DNA of 64,000 bases from JAHECW01 sp964641415 (GCA_964641415.1 CAZXMW010000006.1:62001-126000); one strand, 5' to 3'; positions 33,538 to 42,277 are shown, counted from the stretch's first letter. The notes: generated by a model not told the origin, from the letters alone. Program-made: numbers and translations.

Positions 33538-35175
33538 AACCTGCCTCAGCACTCCATGATCGGCAATCGCGAGGTCGAGGGACCTCGCACCATCACCTCG
33601 GTCAATCCCGCCACCGAAGCCGAGATCGGCCGCGCTTCCGCCATCGGGGCCGACGGCGTCGAGCTCGCGGTCGGCGCCGCCCGAGAGGCTTTCTCCGGCT
33701 GGGCTGCGACTCCGGTCGAGGAGCGCCAGGAGCTCCTCTGGCGTTGGCTCGAGATCTTCATCGACGAGGGTGAGGAGCTGGCGGCCCTGATGTCGGCCGA
33801 GAACGGCAAGCCGATCTCCGAGGCGCTGCTGGTCGATATCGTGCCGGCCTGCGCAACCCTCGAGTACTGGGCGAGGACGGCGGCGGAGCAGCTCGCCTTC
33901 CGGCCGGCGCCGCCCGACCAGCTGCTGTTCGCCCACTGGCGGGTCGCCGGCTACCGCTTCGACCCCCTCGGCGTGCTGGCGGCCATCACGCCGTGGAACT
34001 ACCCGGTGGCGATCCCCATGTGGGAGATCGTGCCGGCGTTGGTGGCGGGCAACACCATGGTGTTCAAGCCGGCGTCGGCCACCGTACTCACTGGATTGGC
34101 TCTCGTCGACCAGGCCCGCCGTGCCGGGCTGCCTGCCGGCGTGCTCAACGGCGTTTCCCTGCCGGGTTCGGCCACCGACGCTCTGGTCGACCATCCCGAC
34201 GTCAAAAAGGTGCTGTTCACCGGCTCGGTGGACATCGGCCGCCACGTCGCCCGGCGCTGCGCCGAACGGATCGTCCCGGTTCAGCTCGAACTCGGCGGCA
34301 ACGACGCCGCGGTGGTCGCTGCCGATGCGCCACTGGAGCGCACCGCCCGCGCATTGGTCTGGGCGGCGTTCATGAACTCCGGGCAGTCGTGCGCCTCGGT
34401 GGAGCGGGTCTTCGTCGTCGACGAGGTGCACGATGCACTGGTGCGTCGCATCGTCCGTCTGACCGACGAGCTTGTCGTCGGCGATCCGAGCCGGAGGGAC
34501 ACCGACCTCGGGCCGCTGACCACCCGTAGCCAGCGCGATATCGTCGTCGAGCACGTCGCCGACGCGGTGGCCAAGGGAGCGAAGGTGCTGACCGGCGGCG
34601 AGCTGCCGGACGGGCCGGGCTGGTTCTACCCGCCGACGGTTCTGGCCGACGTCACCGACGACATGGTCATGATGCACGAGGAGACCTTCGGCCCGATCAT
34701 GCCCATCATGCGGGTCGCGGACCTCGACGAGGCCGTCGCGAAGGCCAACGACTCGCGCTTCGGGCTCACTGCGTCGGGGTTCACGACGTCGCGGGACACC
34801 GCCGAGCGGCTTCAGCGCGAGCTTGCCGCCGGTGCGGTCGGTATCAACGAGCACGGGATCGTCGCCGCTGGCGAGGTCACCGCGAGCTGGGGCGGGCTCG
34901 GCGAGAGCGGCATCGGCCGGTCCCACGGACCCTTCGGGCTGCACGAGCTGGTCAACGTCAAGTACATCTTCACCGAACCCGGCAGCGACGCCGCCGCGCC
35001 CTGGCACTACCCCTACGACGAGGACTTCGGCCGGTTCATCGGCGCCGCGATGCCGTTCCTCTACACCCAGGGGATGGGCAAGTACGCGCACCTCAAGGAC
35101 CTCGCGTCGACCCGTCGGTTCTCCGAGCGCGTCCGGAAGACCACGCTGGCGAAGAACCTCCGGAAGCTGCTGTAG
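33535..35175 (+). CDS. Aldehyde dehydrogenase family protein
   Basis: A 546-residue NAD(P)-dependent aldehyde dehydrogenase. Catalytic Cys is C286 in NSGQSCASVERV, with the general base E252 in QLELGGN. ITPWNYPVAIPMWEIVPALV (from about residue 151) is the cofactor-binding loop, and EETFGPIMP is present. It is closest in pattern to succinate-semialdehyde or broad-range dehydrogenases. It has about 60 extra C-terminal residues (WHYPYDEDFGRFIGAAMPFL onward), as in long-tailed members. It has its own leaderless-type promoter, so it is not part of the SDR-patatin operon. Substrate unknown. Confidence 0.9.
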   Translation: MNLPQHSMIGNREVEGPRTITSVNPATEAEIGRASAIGADGVELAVGAAREAFSGWAATPVEERQELLWRWLEIFIDEGEELAALMSAENGKPISEALLVDIVPACATLEYWARTAAEQLAFRPAPPDQLLFAHWRVAGYRFDPLGVLAAITPWNYPVAIPMWEIVPALVAGNTMVFKPASATVLTGLALVDQARRAGLPAGVLNGVSLPGSATDALVDHPDVKKVLFTGSVDIGRHVARRCAERIVPVQLELGGNDAAVVAADAPLERTARALVWAAFMNSGQSCASVERVFVVDEVHDALVRRIVRLTDELVVGDPSRRDTDLGPLTTRSQRDIVVEHVADAVAKGAKVLTGGELPDGPGWFYPPTVLADVTDDMVMMHEETFGPIMPIMRVADLDEAVAKANDSRFGLTASGFTTSRDTAERLQRELAAGAVGINEHGIVAAGEVTASWGGLGESGIGRSHGPFGLHELVNVKYIFTEPGSDAAAPWHYPYDEDFGRFIGAAMPFLYTQGMGKYAHLKDLASTRRFSERVRKTTLAKNLRKLL

Positions 35176-35214
35176 AGCGGATCTGTCAGCCGTCAGCTTC
35201 CGGCTCGGTCTGCT

Positions 35215-35330
35215 GCAGGATTCGAGACCAAGGGATTTTTCATAGAGGGTGCGCCCGCGGTGGCGCGAGCGCTTCGACAAGCGACCGGGGACCTTCGTGG
35301 CGTAGGCGTCCCCGTCTGCGATGGCTCGCG
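35215..35330. repeat. Possible degenerate palindromic element
   Basis: GGATTCGAGACCAAGGGATT at about 35218 continues into TTTTCATAGAGGG. Its AGGGATTTTT core is the complement of AAAAATCCCT in element 1 (near 4006). A GC-rich region follows, but no GTAC apex or matching outer arm is present, so this may be a decayed half copy. It fills the gap between the dehydrogenase and DUF2155 genes. Confidence 0.3.
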
Positions 35331-35376
35331 AACGTCGTGCGGTGGGCTCAGAGCTGACCACTGAGAGCCGAAGGCT

Positions 35377-35934
35377 TCACTCCGACGGGATCCCCTCGAC
35401 CAGGAACACGCGGTAGTCCGGGTGCGGGTAGGCGTGGATCTTGGGCATGGCGCTGAACAGCCAGCCGGTGTAGTCCTCCTTGCCGTCCTCGCTGATGACG
35501 ACCCTGGCGGCCGGGTTGAGCGGGTCGGCCGAGCGGCTGGTGATGCCGCTCTCGTTCATCATGAAATCCGGGATGAAGGTCTCGGCCTGGACGGTCAGGC
35601 CGCTGTCGCCGAGCGTCGTCCTGCCGCCCACCTCGACGTCATGGACCGCCTCGTCTCCGGTCTCCAGATTGACCAGACGGACGCGGATCGCCCGCCAGTC
35701 GGCGGCGATCCCAGGGTCGAGGGTGACCTCGGCGTTGATCCCGTCGTCGGCGTGCATCGAATCGTCCATGGCCTTCGCGTGAACGTCGTCATCGGGCATG
35801 GCGGCGACGGCTTCGGCCGGCGGGCCCGCGTGCGCGGAGGCGGTGTCGATGTCATCGGCTGTCGGTCGGGTGACGTCCCCGCAACCGGCGGTGACGAGAC
35901 TGATGACGGTCAGGATGAGCAACGAGTGGCGCAT
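35377..35934 (-). CDS. DUF2155 lipoprotein
   Basis: A 185-residue lipoprotein with signal RHSLLILTVISLVTAGC and lipidated Cys in the lipobox. An Asp/Ala/His-rich linker precedes the DUF2155 domain, which includes VRLVNLETGDEAVHDVEVGG and ends with YTGWLFSAMPKIHAYPHPDY. The domain is a small envelope module of unknown function. ATG 35934 has GGAGGACG upstream and a TATACT -10 at 35954. The gene faces away from the AGCS symporter. Confidence 0.8.
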   Translation of the reverse strand: MRHSLLILTVISLVTAGCGDVTRPTADDIDTASAHAGPPAEAVAAMPDDDVHAKAMDDSMHADDGINAEVTLDPGIAADWRAIRVRLVNLETGDEAVHDVEVGGRTTLGDSGLTVQAETFIPDFMMNESGITSRSADPLNPAARVVISEDGKEDYTGWLFSAMPKIHAYPHPDYRVFLVEGIPSE

Positions 35935-35953
35935 GGTCGTCCTCCAGCGGCGG

Positions 35954-35959
35954 AGTATA
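35954..35959 (-). promoter_or_regulatory. -10 of the DUF2155 lipoprotein gene
   Basis: TATACT on the minus strand within GGGTATACTCC, 19 nt before the ATG and upstream of GGAGGACG. No convincing -35 was found. Confidence 0.45.
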
Positions 35960-36116
35960 CCCGCCCCCTTCGGCGATGTCCGCACCGGTTCGTCAGGCGA
36001 AATTTCTCGGCGACGTGCCGCCGCGGAGCTCCGACACCGGCGCCGGTGCTTGCCCGGGCCCGTCCGTGCGGCTAGCATTGTCGGACCCGTTACCGAGCCG
36101 AGCGTCGGGGAGGACC

Positions 36117-37904
36117 ATGGATCGCCTGTACGAGCTCGTCAGCACCGTCATCACAACCGTGTCGGGTTATGTCTGGGGCTGGCCCGAGCAGCTGCCGCTC
36201 ATCGTCGTGCTGCTGGTCGGCACCGGTCTCATCACGACGGTGCGGCTGAGCTGGATTCAGGTCCGCTACTTCCGACACGGAGTCCGGGTGATTCGCGGCG
36301 AGTACGACGATCCCGAGCACGAGGGAGACCTTTCACACTTCCAGGCGCTGTCCACCGCGCTGTCGGCGACCGTCGGCATCGGCAACATCGCCGGGGTGGC
36401 GACGGCGATCCACTACGGTGGCCCCGGCGCGCTGTTCTGGATGTGGGTGACCGCGGTCTTCGGGATGGCGCTGAAGTACACCGAGTGCACCCTGTCCATG
36501 AAGTTCCGGATCATACTGCCCGGCGGCGCAGCGGCCGGCGGACCGATGTACTCCATCGAGCGCGGGCTCGGGAAGTCGTGGAAGCCCCTGGCCGTGGCCT
36601 TCGCCGGTTTCGCGGTGATCTCCTCCTTCGGGTCGGGCAATGCCGTCCAGTCGTTCACGGTGGCCGACCAGTTTCGCCAGGACCTCGGGGTTCCGACCTG
36701 GATCACCGGGCTGGTCATGGCGAGCCTGGTCGCGGCCGTGATCCTGGGCGGCATCCGCCGGATCGGCCGGGTGACTTCGAAGCTGGTGCCGTTCATGGCG
36801 GCGGTCTATGTCGGCACCGCCATGGTGGTGCTCGCGCTCAACATCGGCGAGGTGCCGGAGACCCTGTGGTTGATCCTGACCTCGGCCTTCCAGCCGGCGG
36901 CCCAGATCGGCGGCTTCGCCGGCGGCACCTTCATCTTCATGCTGACCTGGGGAATCAAGCGCGGGCTGTTCTCCAATGAATCCGGGCAGGGCTCGGCGCC
37001 GATCGCCCACGCCGCGGCCAAAACCGATGAACCGATCCGCGAGGGCGTTGTCGCCATGCTCGGGCCGTTCATCGACACCCTGCTCATCTGCACCATGACC
37101 GGGCTCGTGATCCTGACCTCCGGCGTCTGGCACGACAAGCAGGAGCAACAGGTCGTCGTCAACGAGCAGTCGGCGGTCCTCGCGGTGGCCGACACCGCTC
37201 GGGTCGGGGTCAACGGCGAGCTCGCCGCTGCTGATCTCGCGGTCGGCGAGCTCCTGGTCGACGACGGCCGGCCGGTGGACTTCCAGCTGATCCGGAACCA
37301 CTCGCTGGTCGACAACCCGCAACTGCTGGTGACCGCCGGCGCGGTGCTCACGACCGACCTCAGACCGTTCGACGGTACGCTGGTGCTCGGCGCCGACGCC
37401 GGGGGCGAGCTCGAGCTCGCTTCCTTGAGAGACCGCGCCGGAGCGGCCGTGGCCGGCACCCTGGTGCTGCGCGGCGAGGCCATGCAGAATGGCTCCCCGC
37501 TCACCGCGTGGGCGTTCCAGCGCGGACTGGGCAAGCTGGCCGGCGGCCAGGGCCACCTCCTGATCACCATGGCGGTATTCCTGTTCGGGCTGTCGACCGC
37601 CATCAGCTGGTCGTACTACGGCGACCGATCGATCCTGTACCTGGTCGGCCCGAGGTGGGTTGTACCGTACCGCGTGGTGTTCTGCATCGCGCACTTTCTC
37701 GGCGCGGTGTACTCGCTCGAGCTCGTGTGGGCCTTCGGCGACATGGCGCTCGGGCTCATGACCGTGCCAAACCTGATCTCGATCCTTCTGCTCACGGGCG
37801 TCGTCAAAGGCTGGACCAAGGAGTACGTCGACCACGGCAAGCTCGAACCGCCGGAGCACATCGTCCAGGCTCGCCGTGACGCCGCCCGCCGTTCGAAACG
37901 GTGA
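36117..37904 (+). CDS. Alanine/glycine:cation symporter (AGCS) with insertion
   Basis: A 595-residue polytopic transporter. Family motifs are clear: GNIAGVATAIHYGGPGALFW, GGPMYSIERGLGK and NESGQGSAPIAHAAA. It is expected to import small amino acids with sodium. Between the helix ending LVILTSGVWHD (about residue 338) and the helix starting GSPLTAWAFQRGL (about 458) lies a soluble insert of about 120 residues, rich in Val, Asp and Gly, that ordinary AGCS proteins lack. ATG 36117 follows GGGGAGGACC. It is monocistronic and divergent from the DUF2155 gene. Confidence 0.88.
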   Translation: MDRLYELVSTVITTVSGYVWGWPEQLPLIVVLLVGTGLITTVRLSWIQVRYFRHGVRVIRGEYDDPEHEGDLSHFQALSTALSATVGIGNIAGVATAIHYGGPGALFWMWVTAVFGMALKYTECTLSMKFRIILPGGAAAGGPMYSIERGLGKSWKPLAVAFAGFAVISSFGSGNAVQSFTVADQFRQDLGVPTWITGLVMASLVAAVILGGIRRIGRVTSKLVPFMAAVYVGTAMVVLALNIGEVPETLWLILTSAFQPAAQIGGFAGGTFIFMLTWGIKRGLFSNESGQGSAPIAHAAAKTDEPIREGVVAMLGPFIDTLLICTMTGLVILTSGVWHDKQEQQVVVNEQSAVLAVADTARVGVNGELAAADLAVGELLVDDGRPVDFQLIRNHSLVDNPQLLVTAGAVLTTDLRPFDGTLVLGADAGGELELASLRDRAGAAVAGTLVLRGEAMQNGSPLTAWAFQRGLGKLAGGQGHLLITMAVFLFGLSTAISWSYYGDRSILYLVGPRWVVPYRVVFCIAHFLGAVYSLELVWAFGDMALGLMTVPNLISILLLTGVVKGWTKEYVDHGKLEPPEHIVQARRDAARRSKR

Positions 37905-37914
37905 GCGGTCGGAG

Positions 37915-37947
37915 CATCAACCGCCAAGACGCGAAGAGCGCGAAGGG
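37915..37947 (+). repeat. Dispersed GTTGAACCGC-type repeat, copy 2
   Basis: ATCAACCGCCAAGACGCGAA followed by GAGCGCGAAGGG is a variant of the repeat at 268-296. It lies between the AGCS and mutM 3' ends in convergent orientation. Confidence 0.5.
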
Positions 37948-38001
37948 TCGCAGGTGTTGAACCGGCATTGCTCGGCGGCCTTTGCCTGTTTGCGGTCAAT
38001 C

Positions 38002-38823
38002 CTATCGCTGGCAGGAGCGGCACCAGACGGTGGAGCGGTTGGCGATGCGGGTGTCCTCGAGGGTGGTTTTGCACCGCGGGCAGGGCGTGCCGGCCTTGCC
38101 GTAGACCTGCAGGGAAACGGCGAAGAGGCCGAAGTTGCCGTCCGGCGTGGAGTAGTCGCGAATCGTCGTCCCGCCCTGCTCGACGGCTTCGGCGAGCACC
38201 GACCGGACCTCTGAGGCGAGTCGGCGGAGACGGGGCAGCGCCGTCCGGCAGCCGCGACGGCTCGGTCGGATCCCGGCCCGCCACAGCGCCTCGGCGGCGT
38301 AGATGTTGCCGATGCCGGCGACCAGGTGCTGGTCGAGGATGAGCGACTTGACCGGCGACCGGCGAGCGCGGAGCAGGGGAGGCAGGACGTCCTCCAGACC
38401 CGGGTCGAGGGGCTCGACTCCCAGGGCCGAAAGAGAGGGGTCGCGAGCCTCGTCGCCCGGCTCGAGCCAGACCGCGAGGCCGAAGCGGCGCGGGTCGACG
38501 AAGCGGAGCTCGCGGCAGTCGTCGAGCGTGAGCACGAGGTGCGTGTGGTCGAGCTCGATCGCCGACCCACCGCCGAGCAGCAGCCGGCCCGACATCCCGA
38601 GGTGGATCATGAGCGCACCGCCGCCCTCGACGTCGAGGAGCAGGAATTTGCCGCGCCGGCGCGCGCCTGTGAAGGCGCGGCCCTCGAGACGCGAAGCGAT
38701 GAGCGCGACGTCGAGCGGGCGGCGCATCATCACCGGCCGGCCTCGGACTCGCGTTACCGATCGATCGGCCAGACCGATCTCGAGCGCTCGTCGTACCGTC
38801 TCGACCTCGGGCAGCTCAGGCAT
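38002..38823 (-). CDS. mutM: Formamidopyrimidine-DNA glycosylase
   Basis: A 273-residue base-excision repair enzyme removing oxidised purines such as 8-oxoguanine. It starts MPELPEVETV, with P2 as nucleophile and E3, and K59 in RRGKFLLLDV. It has HLGMSGRL and a complete C-terminal zinc finger (C248, C251, C268, C271) with the conserved Arg in ANRSTVW. Length is standard. A TATGAT hexamer lies exactly 6 nt before the ATG (38830-38835) with no ribosome-binding site, indicating a leaderless transcript. Exonuclease III, another repair enzyme, lies 209 nt upstream on the same strand. Confidence 0.95.
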   Translation of the reverse strand: MPELPEVETVRRALEIGLADRSVTRVRGRPVMMRRPLDVALIASRLEGRAFTGARRRGKFLLLDVEGGGALMIHLGMSGRLLLGGGSAIELDHTHLVLTLDDCRELRFVDPRRFGLAVWLEPGDEARDPSLSALGVEPLDPGLEDVLPPLLRARRSPVKSLILDQHLVAGIGNIYAAEALWRAGIRPSRRGCRTALPRLRRLASEVRSVLAEAVEQGGTTIRDYSTPDGNFGLFAVSLQVYGKAGTPCPRCKTTLEDTRIANRSTVWCRSCQR

Positions 38824-38835
38824 CGCGCCATCATA
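38821..38835 (-). promoter_or_regulatory. Leaderless-type promoter, mutM
   Basis: On the minus strand TATGAT (38830-38835) is followed by GGCGCG and the ATG at 38823-38821. The hexamer-to-start distance is 6 nt, the same as for three other genes here. Confidence 0.6.
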
Positions 38836-38901
38836 GCGGGTTGGGTGGAATCAACCGCAACGACGCCAGCAATGCACGTGCGCCGCAGGGATCCAGCGCC
38901 G

Positions 38902-38955
38902 ATGAATGAATGAGGAATGAGGAATGAGGAATGAGGAATGATGAAAAGAGGAATG
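38902..38955 (+). repeat. GGAATGA heptamer array
   Basis: The heptamer GGAATGA repeats about four times, with flanking variants, in the mutM-exonuclease III gap. Because the unit is 7 nt and contains TGA, stops fall in all three plus-strand frames. Confidence 0.7.
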
Positions 38956-39012
38956 ACATCGCGGGGCTTGGTCCGGGTTGAGCAGCATTCTGCGATGAAA
39001 TGCAGACCTGCT

Positions 39013-39040
39013 CACTCTTCACTCTTCACTCTTCACTCTG
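39013..39040 (-). repeat. AGAGTGA heptamer array at the exonuclease III stop
   Basis: On the minus strand AGAGTGA repeats about four times, the first TGA being the stop codon of exonuclease III itself (39033). The 7-nt period puts TGA in all three frames, a built-in read-through block. It is the same kind of unit as the GGAATGA array 60 nt away, in the opposite sense. Confidence 0.75.
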
Positions 39041-39815
39041 ATTCGATCGTCAGCGAGATCGGGCAGTGGTCCGAGCCCATGACCTCGGTGTGGATCCGAG
39101 TGTTGACGACCCGGTCGACCATGTCGTCGGAGATGAAGAAAGAGTCGATCCGCCAGCCGACGTTGCGCTCGCGGACGCCGGGCCGGTTCGACCACCAGGT
39201 GTAGGCGCCGGAGGCATCCGGGTTCAATTGGCGAAAGATGTCGACGTAGCCGTGCTCGACGAGGCGGCTGACCCAGGCCCTCTCCTCGGGCAGGAACCCG
39301 GTGTTTTTCTTGTTCGAGGCCGGGTTGGCGAGGTCGATCTCCGCATGGGCGGTGTTGACGTCGCCGCAGATCACGATCGACCTGCCGGCGGCGCGCTGGG
39401 CTTCGGCGTGTTGGAGCACGGCCTCTGAGAACTCGAGCTTGTACGGTACCCGGCTGAGGTCGTGGCCGCCGTTGGGGAAGTACCCGGTGTAGAACAGAAA
39501 CGACCCGAAATCGGCGATGATGAGTCGCCCCTCGGAGTCGAAGCGGTCCTCGCCGAGACCTCCCAGGGTGACCGACTCCGGCGCGACCTTCGAGTACAGA
39601 GCGACCCCGGAGTAGCCCTTCTTCTCGGCCGGGTGGAACCAGGTGTGGTAGCCGCCGGGCTCGCGCAGCTCGGGGTCGAGCTGTTCGGGCAGCGCGCGCG
39701 TCTCCTGGAGACCGAGAACGTCGGGCTGCTCGGCGTCGAGCCACTGACGGAAGCCCTTGCGGCCGCACGCGCGCAGGCCGTTGACGTTCCAGCTGTACAG
39801 ACGGATCGTTTTCAT
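39033..39815 (-). CDS. xthA: Exodeoxyribonuclease III / AP endonuclease
   Basis: A 260-residue repair nuclease of the EEP fold. Landmarks are SWNVNGLRA (residues 7-15), the metal-binding Glu in LGLQETRA, GYSGVALYSK, the catalytic DVNTAH, WRIDSFFISD and the final GSDHCPI. All active-site residues are present. ATG 39815 is 10 nt after the stop of the upstream small gene; a TTG at 39824 is an alternative start. The small gene and xthA are probably one unit. The stop lies within a heptamer array. Confidence 0.95.
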   Translation of the reverse strand: MKTIRLYSWNVNGLRACGRKGFRQWLDAEQPDVLGLQETRALPEQLDPELREPGGYHTWFHPAEKKGYSGVALYSKVAPESVTLGGLGEDRFDSEGRLIIADFGSFLFYTGYFPNGGHDLSRVPYKLEFSEAVLQHAEAQRAAGRSIVICGDVNTAHAEIDLANPASNKKNTGFLPEERAWVSRLVEHGYVDIFRQLNPDASGAYTWWSNRPGVRERNVGWRIDSFFISDDMVDRVVNTRIHTEVMGSDHCPISLTIESE

Positions 39816-39825
39816 TGCGGTCAAG

Positions 39826-40164
39826 CTATGGGCTCGACCATTTGCCGTCGGCGACTCTGGCCAGCTCGAGCTGGGGTTCGGGTCCGCCCTCGTAGATCGC
39901 CGGAACGGGGATCCCGGTCTCCTCGAAGACCTGAATCACCTTCTCCTGAACCTGCATGGCCGACGGCCCGGTCATGCCGATGCAGACCATCCGGACGCTG
40001 TCCTCGGGCGCCGCGCCCTTGTAGACCAGACAGCCCTCCCAGCCGGGCTCGGGCACGATCCTGGCGAGTATGGCCATGAGCAGACCCTGGGTCCCGATCT
40101 CCTGGAAGACCTCGGCGGCGGCGGCGCGGTCGTAGACGAAGCTGTAGGTTTTTTCCTGATCCAT
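39826..40164 (-). CDS. Uncharacterised small protein upstream of xthA
   Basis: A 112-residue soluble protein I do not recognise. It starts MDQEKTYSFVYDRAAAAEVF and contains GWEGCLVYKGAAPEDSVRMV, with a balanced composition and beta-alpha pattern. It has no signal peptide or membrane helix and one Cys. No good ribosome-binding site precedes the ATG. The 10-nt gap to xthA suggests co-transcription, so a link to DNA repair or nucleotide metabolism is possible but unproven. Confidence 0.6.
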   Translation of the reverse strand: MDQEKTYSFVYDRAAAAEVFQEIGTQGLLMAILARIVPEPGWEGCLVYKGAAPEDSVRMVCIGMTGPSAMQVQEKVIQVFEETGIPVPAIYEGGPEPQLELARVADGKWSSP

Positions 40165-40220
40165 GCGCCACGTAATTCCGGCTGATGATCGGATATTCCT
40201 GCCCGCGGTTTCCTCGAACG

Positions 40221-41594
40221 CTAGTCGCCGCTGAGGATCGCGGCGGGATCGGTGGCGGTGGCGCGCAGGGCGGGGCCGAGGGCGCCGACGACGCAGGCCG
40301 TCGTGGCGAGCGCCACGGCCGCCGCCATCAGCCACGGCGGCATTGCGAAGAAGGTGTCCGGCTTGAATGGAAATGCGGGGAGCGTCGACGCGAGCGCGCT
40401 GTCGGCCAGTCGCGCCGCCGCCGCGGCGGCGGCGACGCCGATCACTCCCGCGATCAGACCGACCACCGCACTCTCGACGAGAATGAGCAACCGCACGTCG
40501 GATCGGCTCGCCCCGACGGCGCGCAGCACGCCGAGCTCCCGACGACGGACCATGGCGAGCAGCGCGAAAACGTGCATGACGTGCAGCGCCGAGATCGCGA
40601 GCACCAGGGCGCCGACCACCGCCACGGCGGCGAGCAGGAGCGCGGTCAGGTACGCCGCGCGCCGGGCGCCGCGATCACGGACCTCGAGCCCCATGGCCTC
40701 GACGGCCTCGATGACGGCGCCGGCGGCGCCGTCCGCGGCGAGCTGGAGCACCGCCGAGTGAAAGCCCTCGTCGGCGCCGCGTGGGCCGAGCTCGCGGTTG
40801 AGCTGGCGAATGAAACCGAGCGGCATGGTGATCCCGAGGGCAATGGCGGCGTCCGAGATCCCGACCAGCTCGGCCCGGTGGTGGATCACCCGCCGGCTTG
40901 ACGGCCGCAGGCTCGAGGCGCCGAACCGGATGTCGGCGCCGAGCCCGAAGAGCTTCTCGGGGTTGACCTTGGGCAGCCGGTATGCGCGCCGGAAAGCGCC
41001 GTTGTAGAGCTCGACCATGTGCTCGGAGACGATCACCGGAATGACCTCGCGGCACTCGCCGGGACCCGCGATCGTGGTGCCGGTACAGACCGCGCCGTCC
41101 GGGCAGTCCATTGCGCCGCCGCACGGACGGCCGGACGAGGCGGGATCGAGTCGAGGCTCGTGAAAAGCCTCGCCGACCTCGGTGGCAACCAGCGCGGGGG
41201 CAATGCCGTCGGCCACCAGCTCTGTCTGCATTCCGGCGCCGAGAATCGACTCGCCGCCGGATGCGAGCGCCGGGACGAGCAACCGCATCTTCGGATAGAC
41301 CGCGGCGACGCCTTCGAGCTCGCCGAGCTCACGGATGTCGTCTTTGTCGAGGGTGTCGCTGCCGAGCTCGATGGCGATCGCGAACAGGCCGACGTCGGTG
41401 CTCTCGGGCACGACCTCGATGCGGTCGAGCGAGAAAACCTCGCCGAGGAGCACCGACCGCAACCCGAGCCCGAGGGCGAGAAAGAAGACCAGCGCGGCGA
41501 TGCTGACTGCGATCCCGAGGCCGCCGGCGGCCATGTCGCGCCAATGGCGGCGGAGATCGTCGAACACCGAGCGGCGCAGACCGCCGAGGGTCAT
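40221..41594 (-). CDS. FtsX/MacB-like ABC permease with Cys-rich insert
   Basis: A 457-residue permease with four membrane helices: about 24-46, then three after residue 315 (including TALLLAAVAVVGALVLAISA and GLIAGVIGVAAAAAAA). VRRRELGVLRAVGAS is the FtsX-domain coupling motif. The large periplasmic domain between helices 1 and 2 contains four Cys at 158, 164, 170 and 181 in a C-x5-C-x5-C-x10-C pattern with DCPDG in the middle, a possible disulfide-rich mini-domain. It overlaps the ATPase stop (ATGA). By family it exports or mechanically transmits lipoproteins or peptides; the substrate is unknown. Confidence 0.85.
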   Translation of the reverse strand: MTLGGLRRSVFDDLRRHWRDMAAGGLGIAVSIAALVFFLALGLGLRSVLLGEVFSLDRIEVVPESTDVGLFAIAIELGSDTLDKDDIRELGELEGVAAVYPKMRLLVPALASGGESILGAGMQTELVADGIAPALVATEVGEAFHEPRLDPASSGRPCGGAMDCPDGAVCTGTTIAGPGECREVIPVIVSEHMVELYNGAFRRAYRLPKVNPEKLFGLGADIRFGASSLRPSSRRVIHHRAELVGISDAAIALGITMPLGFIRQLNRELGPRGADEGFHSAVLQLAADGAAGAVIEAVEAMGLEVRDRGARRAAYLTALLLAAVAVVGALVLAISALHVMHVFALLAMVRRRELGVLRAVGASRSDVRLLILVESAVVGLIAGVIGVAAAAAAARLADSALASTLPAFPFKPDTFFAMPPWLMAAAVALATTACVVGALGPALRATATDPAAILSGD

Positions 41595-42265
41595 CCCGTC
41601 ACTTCCGTTTCACCGACCAGTACACCGTCAGCCATCCGCATCACTCGCCGTCCGGCGCTCTCGATGGCGGCGTCGTGGGTTGCGGCGAGAAGAGTCAGTC
41701 CGAGCTCGGTTCGGAGGACGGAGAGAAGCTCGAGCAGCTCGGCGCCGGTGTCGGTGTCGAGGTTGCCGGTGGGCTCGTCGAGGAGCAGCAGTCGCGGGCG
41801 GTTGAACAGCGCCCGCGCCACCGCCACCCGCTGGCGTTCGCCGCCGGACAGGCGGGTCGGCCGGTGGTCGGCGGCGCCGGCGAGCCCGACCATGTCGAGG
41901 ACCTCGAGCGCCCGCGAGCGCTCGTTGCCGCCGGGACGGCCGAATCGGGCGGGGAGGGAGACGTTTTCGTTGCAGCTCAGGTGCTCGAGGAGGTGGTAGG
42001 CCTGGAAGACGAAGCCGACGTCGCGCTGTCGGTACCGAGCGAGCTGCCGGTCCGAAAGGGTCGACAGCCGCGTGCCGCCGACCTCGACGAGCCCATCATA
42101 GTTGCTGTCCAGCCCGCCGATGATGTTGAGCAGAGTGGTCTTGCCGCAGCCCGAGCGACCGACCAGCGACACCACGTCGCCGTCTGCGATCTCGAGCTCG
42201 ACGCCCCGGAGCACCTCGCGCTCGGCGTTTCTGTAGCTCTTTTTGAGGCCTTCGACGCGAATCAC
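41591..42265 (-). CDS. LolD/MacB-type ABC ATPase
   Basis: A 224-residue ATPase. It has Walker A GRSGCGKTTLLN, the Q-loop region with DVGFVFQAYHLLEHLSCNEN, signature LSGGERQRVAVARALF, Walker B RLLLLDEPTGNLD and the H-switch in AATHD, all intact. It pairs with the FtsX-like permease whose start overlaps its stop. The start codon is GTG 42265, with TATACT exactly 6 nt upstream, so the transcript appears leaderless. Confidence 0.92.
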   Translation of the reverse strand: MIRVEGLKKSYRNAEREVLRGVELEIADGDVVSLVGRSGCGKTTLLNIIGGLDSNYDGLVEVGGTRLSTLSDRQLARYRQRDVGFVFQAYHLLEHLSCNENVSLPARFGRPGGNERSRALEVLDMVGLAGAADHRPTRLSGGERQRVAVARALFNRPRLLLLDEPTGNLDTDTGAELLELLSVLRTELGLTLLAATHDAAIESAGRRVMRMADGVLVGETEVTG

Positions 42266-42277
42266 CGAGTGAGTATA
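42263..42277 (-). promoter_or_regulatory. Leaderless-type promoter, ABC exporter operon
   Basis: On the minus strand TATACT (42272-42277) is followed by CACTCG and the GTG start at 42265-42263. No ribosome-binding site fits in the 6-nt gap. Confidence 0.6.

Noticed and set aside
38902..39040. Heptamer arrays as a CRISPR or phage attachment site
   Set aside because: Unit is 7 nt with no spacers, no integrase nearby and no tRNA.
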